Assembly (NCBI GenBank): GCA_965215215.1
Contig: OZ244043.1
Coordinates: 3,782,001-3,846,000 of the forward strand
Length of the DNA: 64,000 nucleotides
Direction of reading: 5' to 3'
Origin: CALDTK01 sp965215215
Lineage (GTDB): Bacteria; Bacteroidota; Bacteroidia; Chitinophagales; Saprospiraceae
Positions within the stretch are counted from its first letter, which is position 1. Each line of letters begins with the position of its first letter. Positions 33,140-42,612 of this stretch are shown one piece after another. Below the pieces are notes generated by a model that was not told the DNA's origin, ran no database searches, and was given only the letters and a program-made list of their open reading frames with translations. The translations under genes and the position numbers were made by a program.

Positions 33140-34180
33140 ATGGCGCAGACCTATCTCTCTAGTTTAGATATTCGCGGAGTGATTCAGATTGGAAACGTTG
33201 AGGTTGGGGAGTTTCCCCTTTTGCTGGCTCCGATGGAAGACGTGAGCGATCCGCCCTTTCGCGCGCTGTGCAAGCGCCAGGGTTGCGACGTGATGTACAC
33301 CGAATTCATCAGCGTAGAGGGCCTGATCCGCGACGCGGAAAAGAGTGTGGCCAAGCTCGACATCTACCCCGAGGAGCGGCCGATCGGCGTGCAGATCTTC
33401 GGCGCCGAGCTCGACAGCATGGAGCGCGCCGCCGAGATCGTGGAGGAAGCCGGCCCGGAGATCCTCGACATCAATTTCGGCTGCCCCGTCAAAAAAGTGG
33501 TCTGCAAAATGGCCGGTGCCGGCATCCTGCAGGATATCGACCGCATGGTCGAACTCACCGCGGCCATCGTGCGGCGCACGAATCTCCCCGTTACCGTGAA
33601 AACGCGTCTCGGTTGGGACGATAACACCATCCGCATCAAGGAGGTGGCGCAGCGCCTGCAGGACGTGGGTATCGGAGCCCTGAGCATCCACGGCCGCACG
33701 CGCAAGCAGATGTACAAGGGGGAGGCCGACTGGCGCCTGATCGGCGAGATCGCCCAGGATCCGAGCATCCGTATTCCCGTTTTCGGGAACGGGGACATCG
33801 ATTCGCCGGAGAAAGCCGCGCGTTACAGGGACGAGTACGGCGTGCAGGGCATCATGATCGGCCGCGCCGCGATCGGGAACCCCTGGATCTTCCGCGAGAT
33901 CAAGCACTACTTCGCGACCGGTGAGCTACTGGCTCCTCCGACGCTGAGCGAACGCGTGGACGCGGCCCGCGAACACCTGCGGCGCAGCGTCGACTGGAAG
34001 GGGGAGCGCGTGGGGGTGGTGGAGATGCGGCGGCATTACTCCAACTACTTCCGCGGACTGCACGGCGTAAAGCAGTTTCGCAGTCGCCTCGTGACCGAAT
34101 ACGACCCGGCCGAGCTGTTCGCCTGCCTCGATGAGCTCGAGGATCACTACGCTGGCAGCGAGCGCGCCGTGGCTGCGTAG
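33140..34180 (+). CDS. dusB: tRNA-dihydrouridine synthase (DusB-like)
   Basis: The protein has 346 residues from the ATG at 33140; 33119 is an alternative start with a poor leader. The TIM-barrel flavoenzyme motifs are present: LAPMEDVSDPPFRALC, INFGCPVKKVVCKMAGAGIL (catalytic Cys at residue 122), VKTRLGWDDNTI, SIHGRTRKQMYKG and GNGDIDSPEKA...MIGRAAIGNPW. It reduces uridines in the tRNA D loop. The start region is preceded by the divergent nhaD gene with only a few bases between them. It is a single-gene unit before the sugar transporter. Confidence 0.93.
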   Translation: MAQTYLSSLDIRGVIQIGNVEVGEFPLLLAPMEDVSDPPFRALCKRQGCDVMYTEFISVEGLIRDAEKSVAKLDIYPEERPIGVQIFGAELDSMERAAEIVEEAGPEILDINFGCPVKKVVCKMAGAGILQDIDRMVELTAAIVRRTNLPVTVKTRLGWDDNTIRIKEVAQRLQDVGIGALSIHGRTRKQMYKGEADWRLIGEIAQDPSIRIPVFGNGDIDSPEKAARYRDEYGVQGIMIGRAAIGNPWIFREIKHYFATGELLAPPTLSERVDAAREHLRRSVDWKGERVGVVEMRRHYSNYFRGLHGVKQFRSRLVTEYDPAELFACLDELEDHYAGSERAVAA

Positions 34181-34216
34181 TTTCTACCGGAAGAATATCT
34201 CGCGTATCTCTACGCG

Positions 34217-35551
34217 ATGCAATCAAAGATTGGATACTGGTCCGCGGTCGTCGCGCTGGCGGGGTTTCTTTTTGGCTTCGATACGGTAGTCATCAGCGGG
34301 GCCAACCTACCTACACTCGAGCTGTGGGGGCTCTCCCCCTTTTACCACGGACTGTTCATTATGTCTATGGCGCTGTGGGGTACAGTGGTCGGGTCGCTGT
34401 TCGGCGGCATCCCCTGCGACAAGTTCGGTCGCAAACCCACGCTGATGGCCATCGCCGCCCTGTACCTCGTCTCCGCGGTGGGCAGCGCGCTGGCGGGCGA
34501 TCCCTATAGCTTCTCCGCCTTCCGGTTCCTCGGCGGGCTCGGCGTGGGGGCCTCCACGGTGGCCGTGCCGATGTACATCGCCGAGATAGCGCCCGCGGCC
34601 ACCCGCGGTCGGTTGGTGGCGAGGTATCAGTTTATGTTGGTGCTCGGGATCCTACTCGCCTTCATCAGCAACTACTTACTCGATGGGGTGGGGGGCGAGA
34701 GCGACTGGCGCTACATGCTCGGCGCGGAAGCGGTGCCGGCCATTGTGTTTCCCCTGTTGCTGCTCGGGGTACCCGAAAGCCCGCGTTGGCTCATTCTCGC
34801 GAAAAACGAAGTGGCCCAGGCCCGGGAGATATTCGCGCTGGCCGGCGTCGTCGACATCGATGCCGCCGTGGCCGAGGTGCAGCGGGAGCACGCAACCGAC
34901 AAAGCGGAGGGAGCGACGAAATTATTCGGTGGCAGCTACGGCTTCCCGCTGCTCCTCGCGTTTCTGATCGCCTTCTTCAACCAGCTCTCCGGCATCAACT
35001 TCGTCCTTTACTACGCGCCCCAGCTCTTCGAGAAGGCCAACTTAGCCTCCGATGCCGCCCTCGGCAGTAGCGTCGCCCTCGGTGCGGTCAATCTCGTATT
35101 TACCTACGTCGGTCTTTACCTCATCGACCGGCTCGGTCGCCGCGGGCTCATGTACGTCGGTTCGGTCGGGTACATCGTCACGCTCGGCGCCACCGCCGCT
35201 GCTTTCTACCTCAACCTCAGTCCACTCGTCGTCGTCGTCTCGCTGAGCGCCTTCATCGCCGCGCACGCCATCGGGCAGGGGGCGGTCATTTGGGTGTTCA
35301 TCTCCGAGATCTTCCCGAACGACGTGCGCGCCGCCGGCCAGAGCTGGGGTACCGGCACGCACTGGGTGTTCGCCGCGCTCATTACCCTCGTCGGCCCGTC
35401 CGTGATCGCCGCCACCGAGGATGCGCCCTGGGCGGTGTTCGCGGGTCTCGCCGGCTTCATGGTACTCCAACTCGCGTTCGTCGCCTTGCTCATGCCCGAA
35501 ACCAAGGGCCGCAGCCTCGAAGAGCTCGGGGAAGCCTTGCGCGGGCGGTAG
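34217..35551 (+). CDS. MFS sugar porter
   Basis: This 444-residue protein has 12 hydrophobic helices and the sugar-porter signatures: FGFDTVVISGANLP, DKFGRKPTLMAI between helices 2 and 3, RFLGGLGVGASTVAVPMYIAEIAPAATRGR, PESPRWL, NQLSGINFVLYYAP (substrate QLSG helix), the internal repeat IDRLGRRGLM and PETKGRSLEEL at the C-terminus. Such carriers move hexoses, pentoses or inositol with protons. The cca gene begins 17 bp downstream, so it may share a transcript with the cca and speD genes. Confidence 0.93.
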   Translation: MQSKIGYWSAVVALAGFLFGFDTVVISGANLPTLELWGLSPFYHGLFIMSMALWGTVVGSLFGGIPCDKFGRKPTLMAIAALYLVSAVGSALAGDPYSFSAFRFLGGLGVGASTVAVPMYIAEIAPAATRGRLVARYQFMLVLGILLAFISNYLLDGVGGESDWRYMLGAEAVPAIVFPLLLLGVPESPRWLILAKNEVAQAREIFALAGVVDIDAAVAEVQREHATDKAEGATKLFGGSYGFPLLLAFLIAFFNQLSGINFVLYYAPQLFEKANLASDAALGSSVALGAVNLVFTYVGLYLIDRLGRRGLMYVGSVGYIVTLGATAAAFYLNLSPLVVVVSLSAFIAAHAIGQGAVIWVFISEIFPNDVRAAGQSWGTGTHWVFAALITLVGPSVIAATEDAPWAVFAGLAGFMVLQLAFVALLMPETKGRSLEELGEALRGR

Positions 35552-35568
35552 CTACCTTCGGGCGTTCG

Positions 35569-36984
35569 ATGCAGATCCCCCTCACCGAACAGGAGCGCCA
35601 ATTGCTACGAGCCGTCGGGGCTTGCGCCAAAACCTGTGGCGCGCCGGCCTACGCGGTGGGCGGTTTCGTGCGCGATAAGTTGATCGGGCGCGACACGAAG
35701 GACATCGACGTCGTGACCGTCGGCAGCGGCATCGAGCTCGCGCGGGAGGTCGCGCGCAAAGTTCCCGGAGCCACGAAGCCGAAGGAGTACGGACGCTTCG
35801 GCACCGCGATGGTCCGCGTCGGGGAGGAGGAGCTCGAGTTCGTGGGCGCGCGGCGCGAGAGCTACCGGGCCGACAGCCGTAAGCCGACCGTGGAGGAGGG
35901 AACGCTCGCCGACGACCAGCTGCGTCGCGACTTCACGATCAACGCGCTCGCGATCAGTTTGCAGGAAGCAGATTTTGGCGAGTTGCTCGATCCCTTCGAG
36001 GGACTGGTGGACCTCGAGGAGCGGCGCCTCCGGACTCCCCGCGAACCGGGTCAAACCTTCACCGACGACCCGCTGCGGATGCTGCGCGGCGTGCGGTTCG
36101 CGAGTCAGCTCAACTTCGAGCTCGACCCGGAAACCAAGGCGGCCGTGGCGGGTTTTGCCGGAAGGCTCGAGATTATTTCAGCGGAGCGTATCCACGTGGA
36201 GCTCAACAAGATTCTACTGTCGCACCGCCCCTCGGTAGGGCTGGCGTTGCTGTCGGAGACCGGACTGCTGCGCGAGGTGCTGCCGGAGTTGCAGGCGATG
36301 CACGGCGTGGAGCGGCGCGGGCGGATCGGGCACAAGGATAACTTTTGGCACACGCTGCAGGTCGTGGACCAGATGGCCGAACGCACCGGCGACCTCTGGC
36401 TGCGGTGGGCGGCGCTGCTGCACGACATCGGCAAGCCGCGCACCAAGCGCTTCGAGGGCAATAGCTGGACCTTCCACGGCCACGAGGTAGTGGGCGCGCG
36501 GATGGTGCCGAAGATCTTTAGGCGCTTGAAGCTCCCGCTCGACGAGCAGATGAAGCTAGTCCAAAAGCTCGTACGGCTCCACCAGCGGCCGATCGCACTG
36601 TGCGACGAGGAGGTAACCGACTCGGCCATCCGCCGCCTGCTCTTCGACGCCGGCGAGGACATCGACGCGCTGCTGATGCTCTGCGAGGCGGACATCACGA
36701 CCAAAAACGACCGCAAGGAGCAGCGCTACCTCGCCAACTACGCGGCGCTGCGGGCGGCGATCCGGGAGGTGGAGGAGCGTGACCAGCTGCGCAACTGGCA
36801 GCCGCCCATCTCCGGGGAGGACATCATGCAGGCCTTCGGCATCCCGCCGAGCCGCGAGGTAGGTCGCATAAAAACGGCCATCCGCGAGGCCATCCTCGAG
36901 GGCGACATCCCGAACGACCGCGCGGCGGCCTGGGCGCTGATGCTGCGCGAGGGGCAGTTGCTCGGCTTAGCGGTACCGGGCTAG
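35569..36984 (+). CDS. cca: CCA-adding/poly(A) polymerase-type tRNA nucleotidyltransferase with HD domain
   Basis: The protein has 471 residues from the ATG at 35569. The class II nucleotidyltransferase head shows AYAVGGFVRDKLIGRDTKDI DVV with the paired Asp residues, then RRDFTINALA (motif C) and DPLRMLRGVRFASQL. The C-terminal half carries an HD phosphohydrolase motif (AALLHDIGKPRTKRFEG near 280). Bacteroidota enzymes of this type are usually annotated as HD domain CCA tRNA nucleotidyltransferases; with no CCA encoded in the two tRNA genes here, CCA addition is required in this cell. It abuts speD directly. Confidence 0.92.
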   Translation: MQIPLTEQERQLLRAVGACAKTCGAPAYAVGGFVRDKLIGRDTKDIDVVTVGSGIELAREVARKVPGATKPKEYGRFGTAMVRVGEEELEFVGARRESYRADSRKPTVEEGTLADDQLRRDFTINALAISLQEADFGELLDPFEGLVDLEERRLRTPREPGQTFTDDPLRMLRGVRFASQLNFELDPETKAAVAGFAGRLEIISAERIHVELNKILLSHRPSVGLALLSETGLLREVLPELQAMHGVERRGRIGHKDNFWHTLQVVDQMAERTGDLWLRWAALLHDIGKPRTKRFEGNSWTFHGHEVVGARMVPKIFRRLKLPLDEQMKLVQKLVRLHQRPIALCDEEVTDSAIRRLLFDAGEDIDALLMLCEADITTKNDRKEQRYLANYAALRAAIREVEERDQLRNWQPPISGEDIMQAFGIPPSREVGRIKTAIREAILEGDIPNDRAAAWALMLREGQLLGLAVPG

Positions 36985-37356
36985 GTGGCGCCAGGTACGC
37001 CACGGGGACTGGGTGCGCAGTACCTCATCGAGCTCTACGGCTGCACGGCCGACTCGCTCAGCGCGGTGGCGGGCGTGGAGGGCGATTTTCTGCGCGCGGC
37101 CGCGGCCATCGACGCCACGGTGCTGGCGGTCCACTTTCACCAGTTCGAGCCGCACGGCGTTTCCGGCGTGTTGGTGATCTCGGAAAGCCATTTCTGCGTG
37201 CACACCTGGCCGGAGCACGGGTACGCGGCGATCGATCTGTTTACGTGCGGACCCCGTCGGCTCGATCCGGCCCCCGCCATCGACCTGCTCAGCGAGCGCT
37301 GGCGCTCGGAGCGCTCCGAGCGGAAACTGATCGTGCGTGGCACGGGCGCTATCTAG
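36985..37356 (+). CDS. speD: S-adenosylmethionine decarboxylase (prokaryotic class 1B)
   Basis: This 123-residue proenzyme starts with a GTG directly after the cca stop (no gap). It self-cleaves to a pyruvoyl enzyme producing decarboxylated SAM, the aminopropyl donor. The motif HGVSGVLVISESHFCVHTWP is intact; Ser68 (in ESH) is the expected pyruvoyl residue, and the CGPRRLDP segment holds the catalytic Cys region. The length fits the short Thermotoga/Bacillus type. It is tail-to-tail with the glutathionylspermidine-synthase-like gene (4-bp overlap); a spermidine-synthase-like gene lies 1.8 kb further. Confidence 0.93.
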   Translation: MAPGTPRGLGAQYLIELYGCTADSLSAVAGVEGDFLRAAAAIDATVLAVHFHQFEPHGVSGVLVISESHFCVHTWPEHGYAAIDLFTCGPRRLDPAPAIDLLSERWRSERSERKLIVRGTGAI

Positions 37357-38513
37357 CGCAGCACGTGACCCACGAACTCCGCGTCCTCGTCCACGATGAG
37401 CCCGTCGCGCCGCCGGTACGCCAGTCCGCAGGCCGTTCCAGCCCAGTACACCCCCGCCTGGTACACGTCGCCGTCCTCGTCCGCGGGTAGCGGCTCGAAC
37501 TGCTGCCAGATGCGAGCCTGATCCGCGAACTCGCCGGGAGCCTCGGCGACCTTGGCGTCGCCTTCGAAAACCGCCACGTTCTCACCTTCGCGCCCGAAGA
37601 GTGGCTTGGTAACGTAGGAGCCGACATCGGCGGGCGTCGACCAGCCCGCCGGCAGCAGGAGCGGGTGCCCGGGGTGGCGGCGCCACAGCTCGGCGAGCAT
37701 GGCTTTCGACTGCATGAGGGCGGTGTAGGGGGGATTGACCACGGCGAGCTCCCGGCCCTCGATCATCCGCCGCAATAGATTCAGTAGCTCCGGCTCTTCG
37801 CGGTCGATCCAGTCCCAGGGTAGCATCTTGACGAGGATACCGTACTTGAACCACCCGTCGCGCTCGAGGAACAGGCCTTCGCCCGGACTGAAGGTGAGGT
37901 TGGGTAGCTCCGCGATGTCGGCATCCATGTGCGCGAGGTTGGCCGCGTTTTGCCAGACGATGGCGCTGTCGTTGTCCTCCCCACCGCCGAGCGTGGCGAT
38001 CACCACGAGGTTGTCGAGATCCTGACGCCGCTCGGCCAACTCGGCGAGCCGGGCTTGCAGCCTCGGGACGATGTCGTTCCACAGCTCGGCGCGGCCCGCC
38101 TGGATCGGTTGGATCAGCGCGGCCTCGGCGAGCACGGTGGCCGTATCGGCGTTGAACTCGATGAGCTTCGGGGCGCGACCGTCGATGACGCCGCTCAGAT
38201 CGAAGCGGCCGAAGGGGTGGGGGTGTTCGTCGCGCCGCTCCCAGGTGTAGCCGGCGAGCTGCCAGAGTGCTTCGCTCAGGCCAAACTCCTCGCGAAACTC
38301 ACCCTGTAGCAGCGCGCCCGTAGCCTCCGCAAACAGTGTGTACAGCTGATTTGCGGCGTCCTCGTACTGATTTCGCTCGCTCGGGCTCACCCGCACCGCG
38401 TCCCGCACGAAATATCCTTCATCCACCTGCCCGGCGAACCAGGGTAGCCGTAGCTTCTCCAGCTCGCGCGCTTTAACGCGTTTGGCCTCGACCAGCTTCT
38501 CGTCGACGCGCAC
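37353..38513 (-). CDS. Glutathionylspermidine synthase-like ATP-grasp protein (YgiC/YjfC type)
   Basis: This 386-residue protein matches the synthetase domain of Gsp: DEGYFVRDAVRVSPSERNQY, FGRFDLSGVIDG, KLIEFNADTATVLAEAALIQ (the PxxxEFNxDTPT-type motif), and the late YVTKPLFGREGENVAV and WQQFEPLPADEDGDVYQAG. The N-terminal amidase of bifunctional E. coli Gsp is absent. Single-domain YgiC/YjfC proteins have the ATP-grasp fold but have not all been shown to make glutathionylspermidine. A GTG start overlaps by 1 bp the stop of the upstream YgiB-like lipoprotein gene, mirroring the ygiB-ygiC order in E. coli. Confidence 0.9.
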   Translation of the reverse strand: MRVDEKLVEAKRVKARELEKLRLPWFAGQVDEGYFVRDAVRVSPSERNQYEDAANQLYTLFAEATGALLQGEFREEFGLSEALWQLAGYTWERRDEHPHPFGRFDLSGVIDGRAPKLIEFNADTATVLAEAALIQPIQAGRAELWNDIVPRLQARLAELAERRQDLDNLVVIATLGGGEDNDSAIVWQNAANLAHMDADIAELPNLTFSPGEGLFLERDGWFKYGILVKMLPWDWIDREEPELLNLLRRMIEGRELAVVNPPYTALMQSKAMLAELWRRHPGHPLLLPAGWSTPADVGSYVTKPLFGREGENVAVFEGDAKVAEAPGEFADQARIWQQFEPLPADEDGDVYQAGVYWAGTACGLAYRRRDGLIVDEDAEFVGHVLR

Positions 38514-39058
38514 TAGCCGCCGAAGCTTCTACCGCTGCGTCCGCCGCCGAACCCGCGGCTGCCGCTGCCCGGTCGGGCTACGCTGCGCTGCCGGCCCGTG
38601 CGGTTGAGTCGGCTGCCGGCGCCGTTTTGCACGCGGTTGTAAGCTTGCGGGGTTACGTAGGCGCTCGCCCTCGGCGAGAAGCCGTTGCGGTAGCCCCCCA
38701 TGCGGTTGCCGATGAGGCCGTAGAGCAGTATACCGGTAAACAGGCCGCTACGGTGTTGGCGCCGGTAGCTCGTGCTGTCGCTCGCGGGTACGGCCGCGTC
38801 GGCGTTTAACTCAGCGAGCGCAAAGGTATCCACCACGCCGTCGAGCCCTTTCGCGATCACGCGACTGTCGGACGTGTCGGGCACTACCTGTTCGTCGGCG
38901 ATGCGCCATTCGTCCGGCGCGACCTCGACGACTTCGGTTTGGACTCCCTCGGTGAACTCGGTCACCGGCACGCGCTCTACATTGCCCGAGCACGCGGGCA
39001 GTACGGCGAGCGCGAGGGCGATGAGCGCCGCTTCGGGCGTGCGTGGGATCAATGGCAT
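38513..39058 (-). CDS. YgiB-like lipoprotein with Arg/Gly/Ser-rich tail
   Basis: This 181-residue protein carries a lipoprotein signal (ALIALALAVLPACSGN, Cys at 23). The middle is acidic, followed by a short hydrophobic segment (FTGILLYGLIGNRMGG) around 108-123, an aromatic/Asn stretch and a basic, Gly/Ser/Arg-rich C-terminus (RPGSGSRGFGGGRSGRSFGG). E. coli YgiB (DUF1190) has the same layout and precedes ygiC; here the next gene is the YgiC-like protein. No enzymatic motif is visible. The assignment rests on layout and context more than on residue matches. Confidence 0.65.
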   Translation of the reverse strand: MPLIPRTPEAALIALALAVLPACSGNVERVPVTEFTEGVQTEVVEVAPDEWRIADEQVVPDTSDSRVIAKGLDGVVDTFALAELNADAAVPASDSTSYRRQHRSGLFTGILLYGLIGNRMGGYRNGFSPRASAYVTPQAYNRVQNGAGSRLNRTGRQRSVARPGSGSRGFGGGRSGRSFGG

Positions 39059-39126
39059 CGTAGCAACTTACTTCTAAGCCTATCACTTCGTCAAGCCAAA
39101 GGTTCACGCTCGTCGCCTCGGTCTTC

Positions 39127-40605
39127 GTGGTCGGGCTCTGTTCGATCGTCTACGAGCTGCTCATCTCGACCACGAGCTCCTACCTGCTCGGCGACAGCAT
39201 CACGCAGTTCAGCATCACCATCGGCACCTACATGGCCGCCATGGGGCTCGGTTCCTACCTCGTCCGCTACCTCTCCGGTGGCGCGTTGCAACTCTTCGTC
39301 GTCACGGAACTCGCGCTCGGGGTGGTCGGAGCACTCTGCGTGCCCATTCTCTACGGCTACTTCGCCGAGGTGGGCTACGGCGGGTTTCAGGCCGTGATGC
39401 TCGGGCTGGTCGCCGTTATCGGTACGCTCACGGGCCTGGAGATCCCCCTGCTCACCCGCTTGCTCGGCCCCCACTTCGCCGGCGAAACCGCGCTGTCCAA
39501 CGTGCTCACCCTCGATTACGTCGGCGCCCTGGCCGCCACGCTGCTCTTCCCCTTCGTGTTGCTTCCCTTCGTGGGTGTGTTCCAGTCGAGTATCGCCTTC
39601 GGCATGGTCAACGTGGCGGTGGCGTGTTACACCGCCCGGCGCTTCCGAGACGAGCTCCCTGGCGCCTCCCGCTACGTGCTGCTGGGTTCCACGCTCCTCG
39701 TCCTCCTCGCGCTCCTCTTCGGCCTTTCGGCAAAACTCCTGGCGGGCTGGCAGGACCGACTGTTCCGCGATCCGGTCGTGTACGCGCAAACGACCCCCTA
39801 CCAAACCCTGACCATGACGCGCGCGGGCGACGACCTCCGCCTGTACATCGACCGCGTTATCCAGTGGTCGGCCGAGGACGAGTACCGCTACCACGAGTCG
39901 CTCGTGCACCCGGCGATGCTCTCGGTGGCGGCACCGCGGCGGGTGTTGGTTCTCGGCGGCGGGGAGGGCTTAGCGGTACGTGAGATCCTTCGCCACTCGG
40001 AGGTCGACAGTGTGACGGTCGTGGACATCGACCCCGCCATCTTCGGGCTCGCGCGCACGCACCGGCAGTTGCTCGCCGTCAACGGGCGGTCGCTGCTCGA
40101 TCCGCGCGTGCGGGCGGTCGCCGAGGATGCGTTCGTGTTCCTATCCCGCGGCACGGGGACCTACGACGTCATCGTCGCCGACCTACCCGATCCCACCAAC
40201 GAGTCCGTCGCCCGGCTGTATTCCGTCGAGTTCTTCACGCTCTGCGCGCGCCACCTGGCGCCGGGCGGCGCCTTCGTCACGCAGGCCACCGGGCCGAGCC
40301 ATACCAACGACGCCTTCTGGTGCATCGGCGCCGGGGTGCGCGCCGGCGTCGCGGAAGCGGTACCGTACCACAGCTACGTGCCGAGCTTCGGCGATTGGGG
40401 CTTTTGGCTGGCGGGCGGGCGCTCGTCGCTGCGGGCGCCCGACTTCCCGACGCGCTACTTTACGCCCGCGCAGTTTGCGCTCGACCGGCGGCTGCCCAAG
40501 GATTTGTGGGTGGGGGAGGGTACGGCGGCGAGTACGCTCAACCGCCCGATTTTGCTCGATCTGTACCTCGCCGACCTGCGGCGTGGGGAGGTGCAGGTTT
40601 GGTAA
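39127..40605 (+). CDS. Membrane-anchored spermidine synthase-like protein (polyamine aminopropyltransferase fold)
   Basis: About 490 residues with seven or so hydrophobic helices in the first ~210, then a soluble spermidine-synthase-like Rossmann domain: RVLVLGGGEGLAVREILRH, TVVDIDPAIFGLARTH, YDVIVADLPDPTNESVARLYS. The YHESLVHPAM segment corresponds to the active-site region of aminopropyltransferases. The start is unclear: GTG at 39127 falls within the first hydrophobic stretch and an upstream atypical start, back to the stop near 39060, may be used. With speD it could complete spermidine or a longer polyamine synthesis at the membrane. The divergent lipoprotein gene starts 68 bp away. Confidence 0.85.
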   Translation: MVGLCSIVYELLISTTSSYLLGDSITQFSITIGTYMAAMGLGSYLVRYLSGGALQLFVVTELALGVVGALCVPILYGYFAEVGYGGFQAVMLGLVAVIGTLTGLEIPLLTRLLGPHFAGETALSNVLTLDYVGALAATLLFPFVLLPFVGVFQSSIAFGMVNVAVACYTARRFRDELPGASRYVLLGSTLLVLLALLFGLSAKLLAGWQDRLFRDPVVYAQTTPYQTLTMTRAGDDLRLYIDRVIQWSAEDEYRYHESLVHPAMLSVAAPRRVLVLGGGEGLAVREILRHSEVDSVTVVDIDPAIFGLARTHRQLLAVNGRSLLDPRVRAVAEDAFVFLSRGTGTYDVIVADLPDPTNESVARLYSVEFFTLCARHLAPGGAFVTQATGPSHTNDAFWCIGAGVRAGVAEAVPYHSYVPSFGDWGFWLAGGRSSLRAPDFPTRYFTPAQFALDRRLPKDLWVGEGTAASTLNRPILLDLYLADLRRGEVQVW

Positions 40606-40639
40606 CAGGTTTGGTGAGGGGCCTAACTTCGCAATCGAC

Positions 40640-42184
40640 GTGCGCTATCCCCTCGGCATCCAAGATTTCCGTCGCTTGCGCACCGATGGCTACGCCTACG
40701 TCGACAAGACACGCCAGATCGTCGGGATGCTCAATGCGGGTGCGGCGCTACTTCTGAGTCGCCCCCGGAGGTTCGGTAAATCGCTTACGGTAAGCACCCT
40801 CGCCGAACTTTACGGCGGGGCGTCGGCACGGTCGCTGTTTGCGGGACTCTGGGCCGGTGAGCACTGGGACTTCGCCCGCATGGAGCGACCGGTTATCTGG
40901 CTGAAGTTCGACGATTTTGATTCGTCCGGCAGCCTCGAGCCAGCGTTGGCGCGCGAGCTTCGCTACGTTGCGCGCCGACTGGGGCACACGCTCGGCGACG
41001 CCACCGAGTCGCCGTCGGCGCTACTGCGCGAGTTGATCGATCTCGCCGCCGGGTCCCACCCAAGCGGGCGTTGCGTCGTGCTGTTCGACGAGTACGACAA
41101 ACCCATCGTCGACTACCTCGACGACGCCGTGCGGGCCGAGCGGAATCGCGTGCTGCTCAAACGGTCTTACGGACTCCTCAAAGGCATGGGTGACCGACTC
41201 GAACTTCTCTTCCTGACCGGCGTAAGTGCGTTTTCGAAGGTATCGATCTTTTCCGACCTCAACCATGTGGTCAACCTCACGCTCGACCCACGAGCGAGCG
41301 ATGTCGTCGGGATCACGGTCAGAGAGCTCGAGCGTCAGTTCTCCGCCGAGCTCGATGCTACCGGTGTCCCCCGTGAGACTGTCCGCCGATGGTACAACGG
41401 CTATTCCTGGGGCGGGCCGTCGGACGAACGCGTTTACAACCCCTGGTCCTTGTTCAACTTCCTCGGTACGGGCGAGGTAACCAACTATTGGTTCCAAACC
41501 GGTACGCCGACCTGGCTCGTCCGCTTAATGCGCGACCGCAGCCAGTACGATCCTACCGGTATCGAAGCTACACGCGTGGATCTCACCGGGTTCACCGTCG
41601 ATGCCATCGACACGACCACGGCGCTGTTTCAGACCGGATACTTAACGGTGGCCAACGTGCGTCCGGGTCTAGACAGCGTCTACACCCTCGACTACCCGAA
41701 CGTCGAGGTGCGCCAGTCGCTCGAGACGATGCTACTCGCGAGCTACCTGGAGGTCCACGACCGCGAAACCCGCACGCCCGTACACGTGATTGCGGGAGCC
41801 TTCCGGCAGAGTGACCTTCCCACCGTCTTCGCCGAACTGAACGCGCTGCTCGCGAGCGTCCCGTACGGGATGTGGCAGCGTGGCGACGAAGGTATTTTCC
41901 ACGCCGTGGTCCACCTTACGTTTAGCTTGATTGGGTCAGCGTCCGTTCCGAAGTGCACACGAGTCACGGTCGGTGTGACGCGCTGGTCGAAACGGCGACG
42001 CACGTGTACGTGCTGGAGTTCAAGCGCGATCGTTCGGTCGCGGAGGCGCTGGCACAGATCCGCGCGCGGTTACCTGGAGGCGTACGCGGCTTCCGCCGAA
42101 ACGCGAGTTGCGGTGGGGGTAACGTTTGGATCCGAGGCGCGTGCGATTGTGGATTGGGGGGTGGAGGAGGTGAGTTGCGCTTGA
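40640..42184 (+). pseudogene. AAA-ATPase-like / PD-(D/E)XK (DUF1703) gene with two frameshifts
   Basis: The start is a GTG at 40640 (MRYPLGIQDFRRLRTDGYAY). This is the AAA-ATPase_like/PDDEXK_9 family: Walker A-like LLSRPRRFGKSLT, VVLFDEYDKPI, and GYLT...LDYPNVEVRQSL at the domain junction. Near 41937 the frame slips by one base into VRSEVHTSHGRCDALVETAT and VYVLEFKRDRSVAEALAQI, the nuclease core, and slips back near 42065 in a CG repeat, finishing GYLEAYAASAETRVAVGVTF. The original frame alone lacks the nuclease core. The damage could be real decay or a sequencing/assembly error. The family is common and often multi-copy in Bacteroidota. Confidence 0.8.
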
Positions 42185-42612
42185 TCAATCCCAACCTCTT
42201 CCTTGTAAGCTGACAACAGCCTTGCTGGTAAACACACTGCACCTCATTGAAATTTGAGGCGAGATGCCTAAATTTTGATTTTACTTGTAAGGAAGCCTTT
42301 GCCTCGAAAATCTTTTCAGGCAAACTGCTGTGCACAATCTGCTCGTCGGTGACTCGATATACTTAGCTGAAGAACGTGCAATACGAGCGGTAGACGTTAA
42401 GTAGCGGTTATCCGCAAACTAGAGTTGTATACTCGGTACGAGTATTTCCACACTGCCCGATTGGCGGACGAAATTTCGCACTTCAAACTATCAGCTGGTT
42501 CGCGAATCTGCTAAGATGCAAATGCTGAGGATAGCCACGACCGGCTTTCGCTAACCTAGGGGGTGTTTACAAACCAAACTGATGTTGCGGAACTCCCACC
42601 TTGATCACGTGC
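42185..42612. other. AT-richer non-coding stretch
   Basis: No gene is supportable in these ~430 bp. Base composition is clearly lower in GC than the neighbours, which suggests transferred or decaying DNA. A short palindrome-like tract (ggtgtttacaaacc, near 42562-42575) stands out but has no partner that I could find. Confidence 0.4.

Noticed and set aside
40127..40639. N-terminal extension of the AAA-ATPase gene
   Set aside because: It is a shadow frame inside the spermidine-synthase-like gene, rich in Arg/Ser/Pro; the family start MRYPLGIQDF lies at 40640.
42555..42580. IS terminal repeat (ggtgtttacaaacc)
   Set aside because: No matching inverted copy could be found on the other side of the IS5 remnant.
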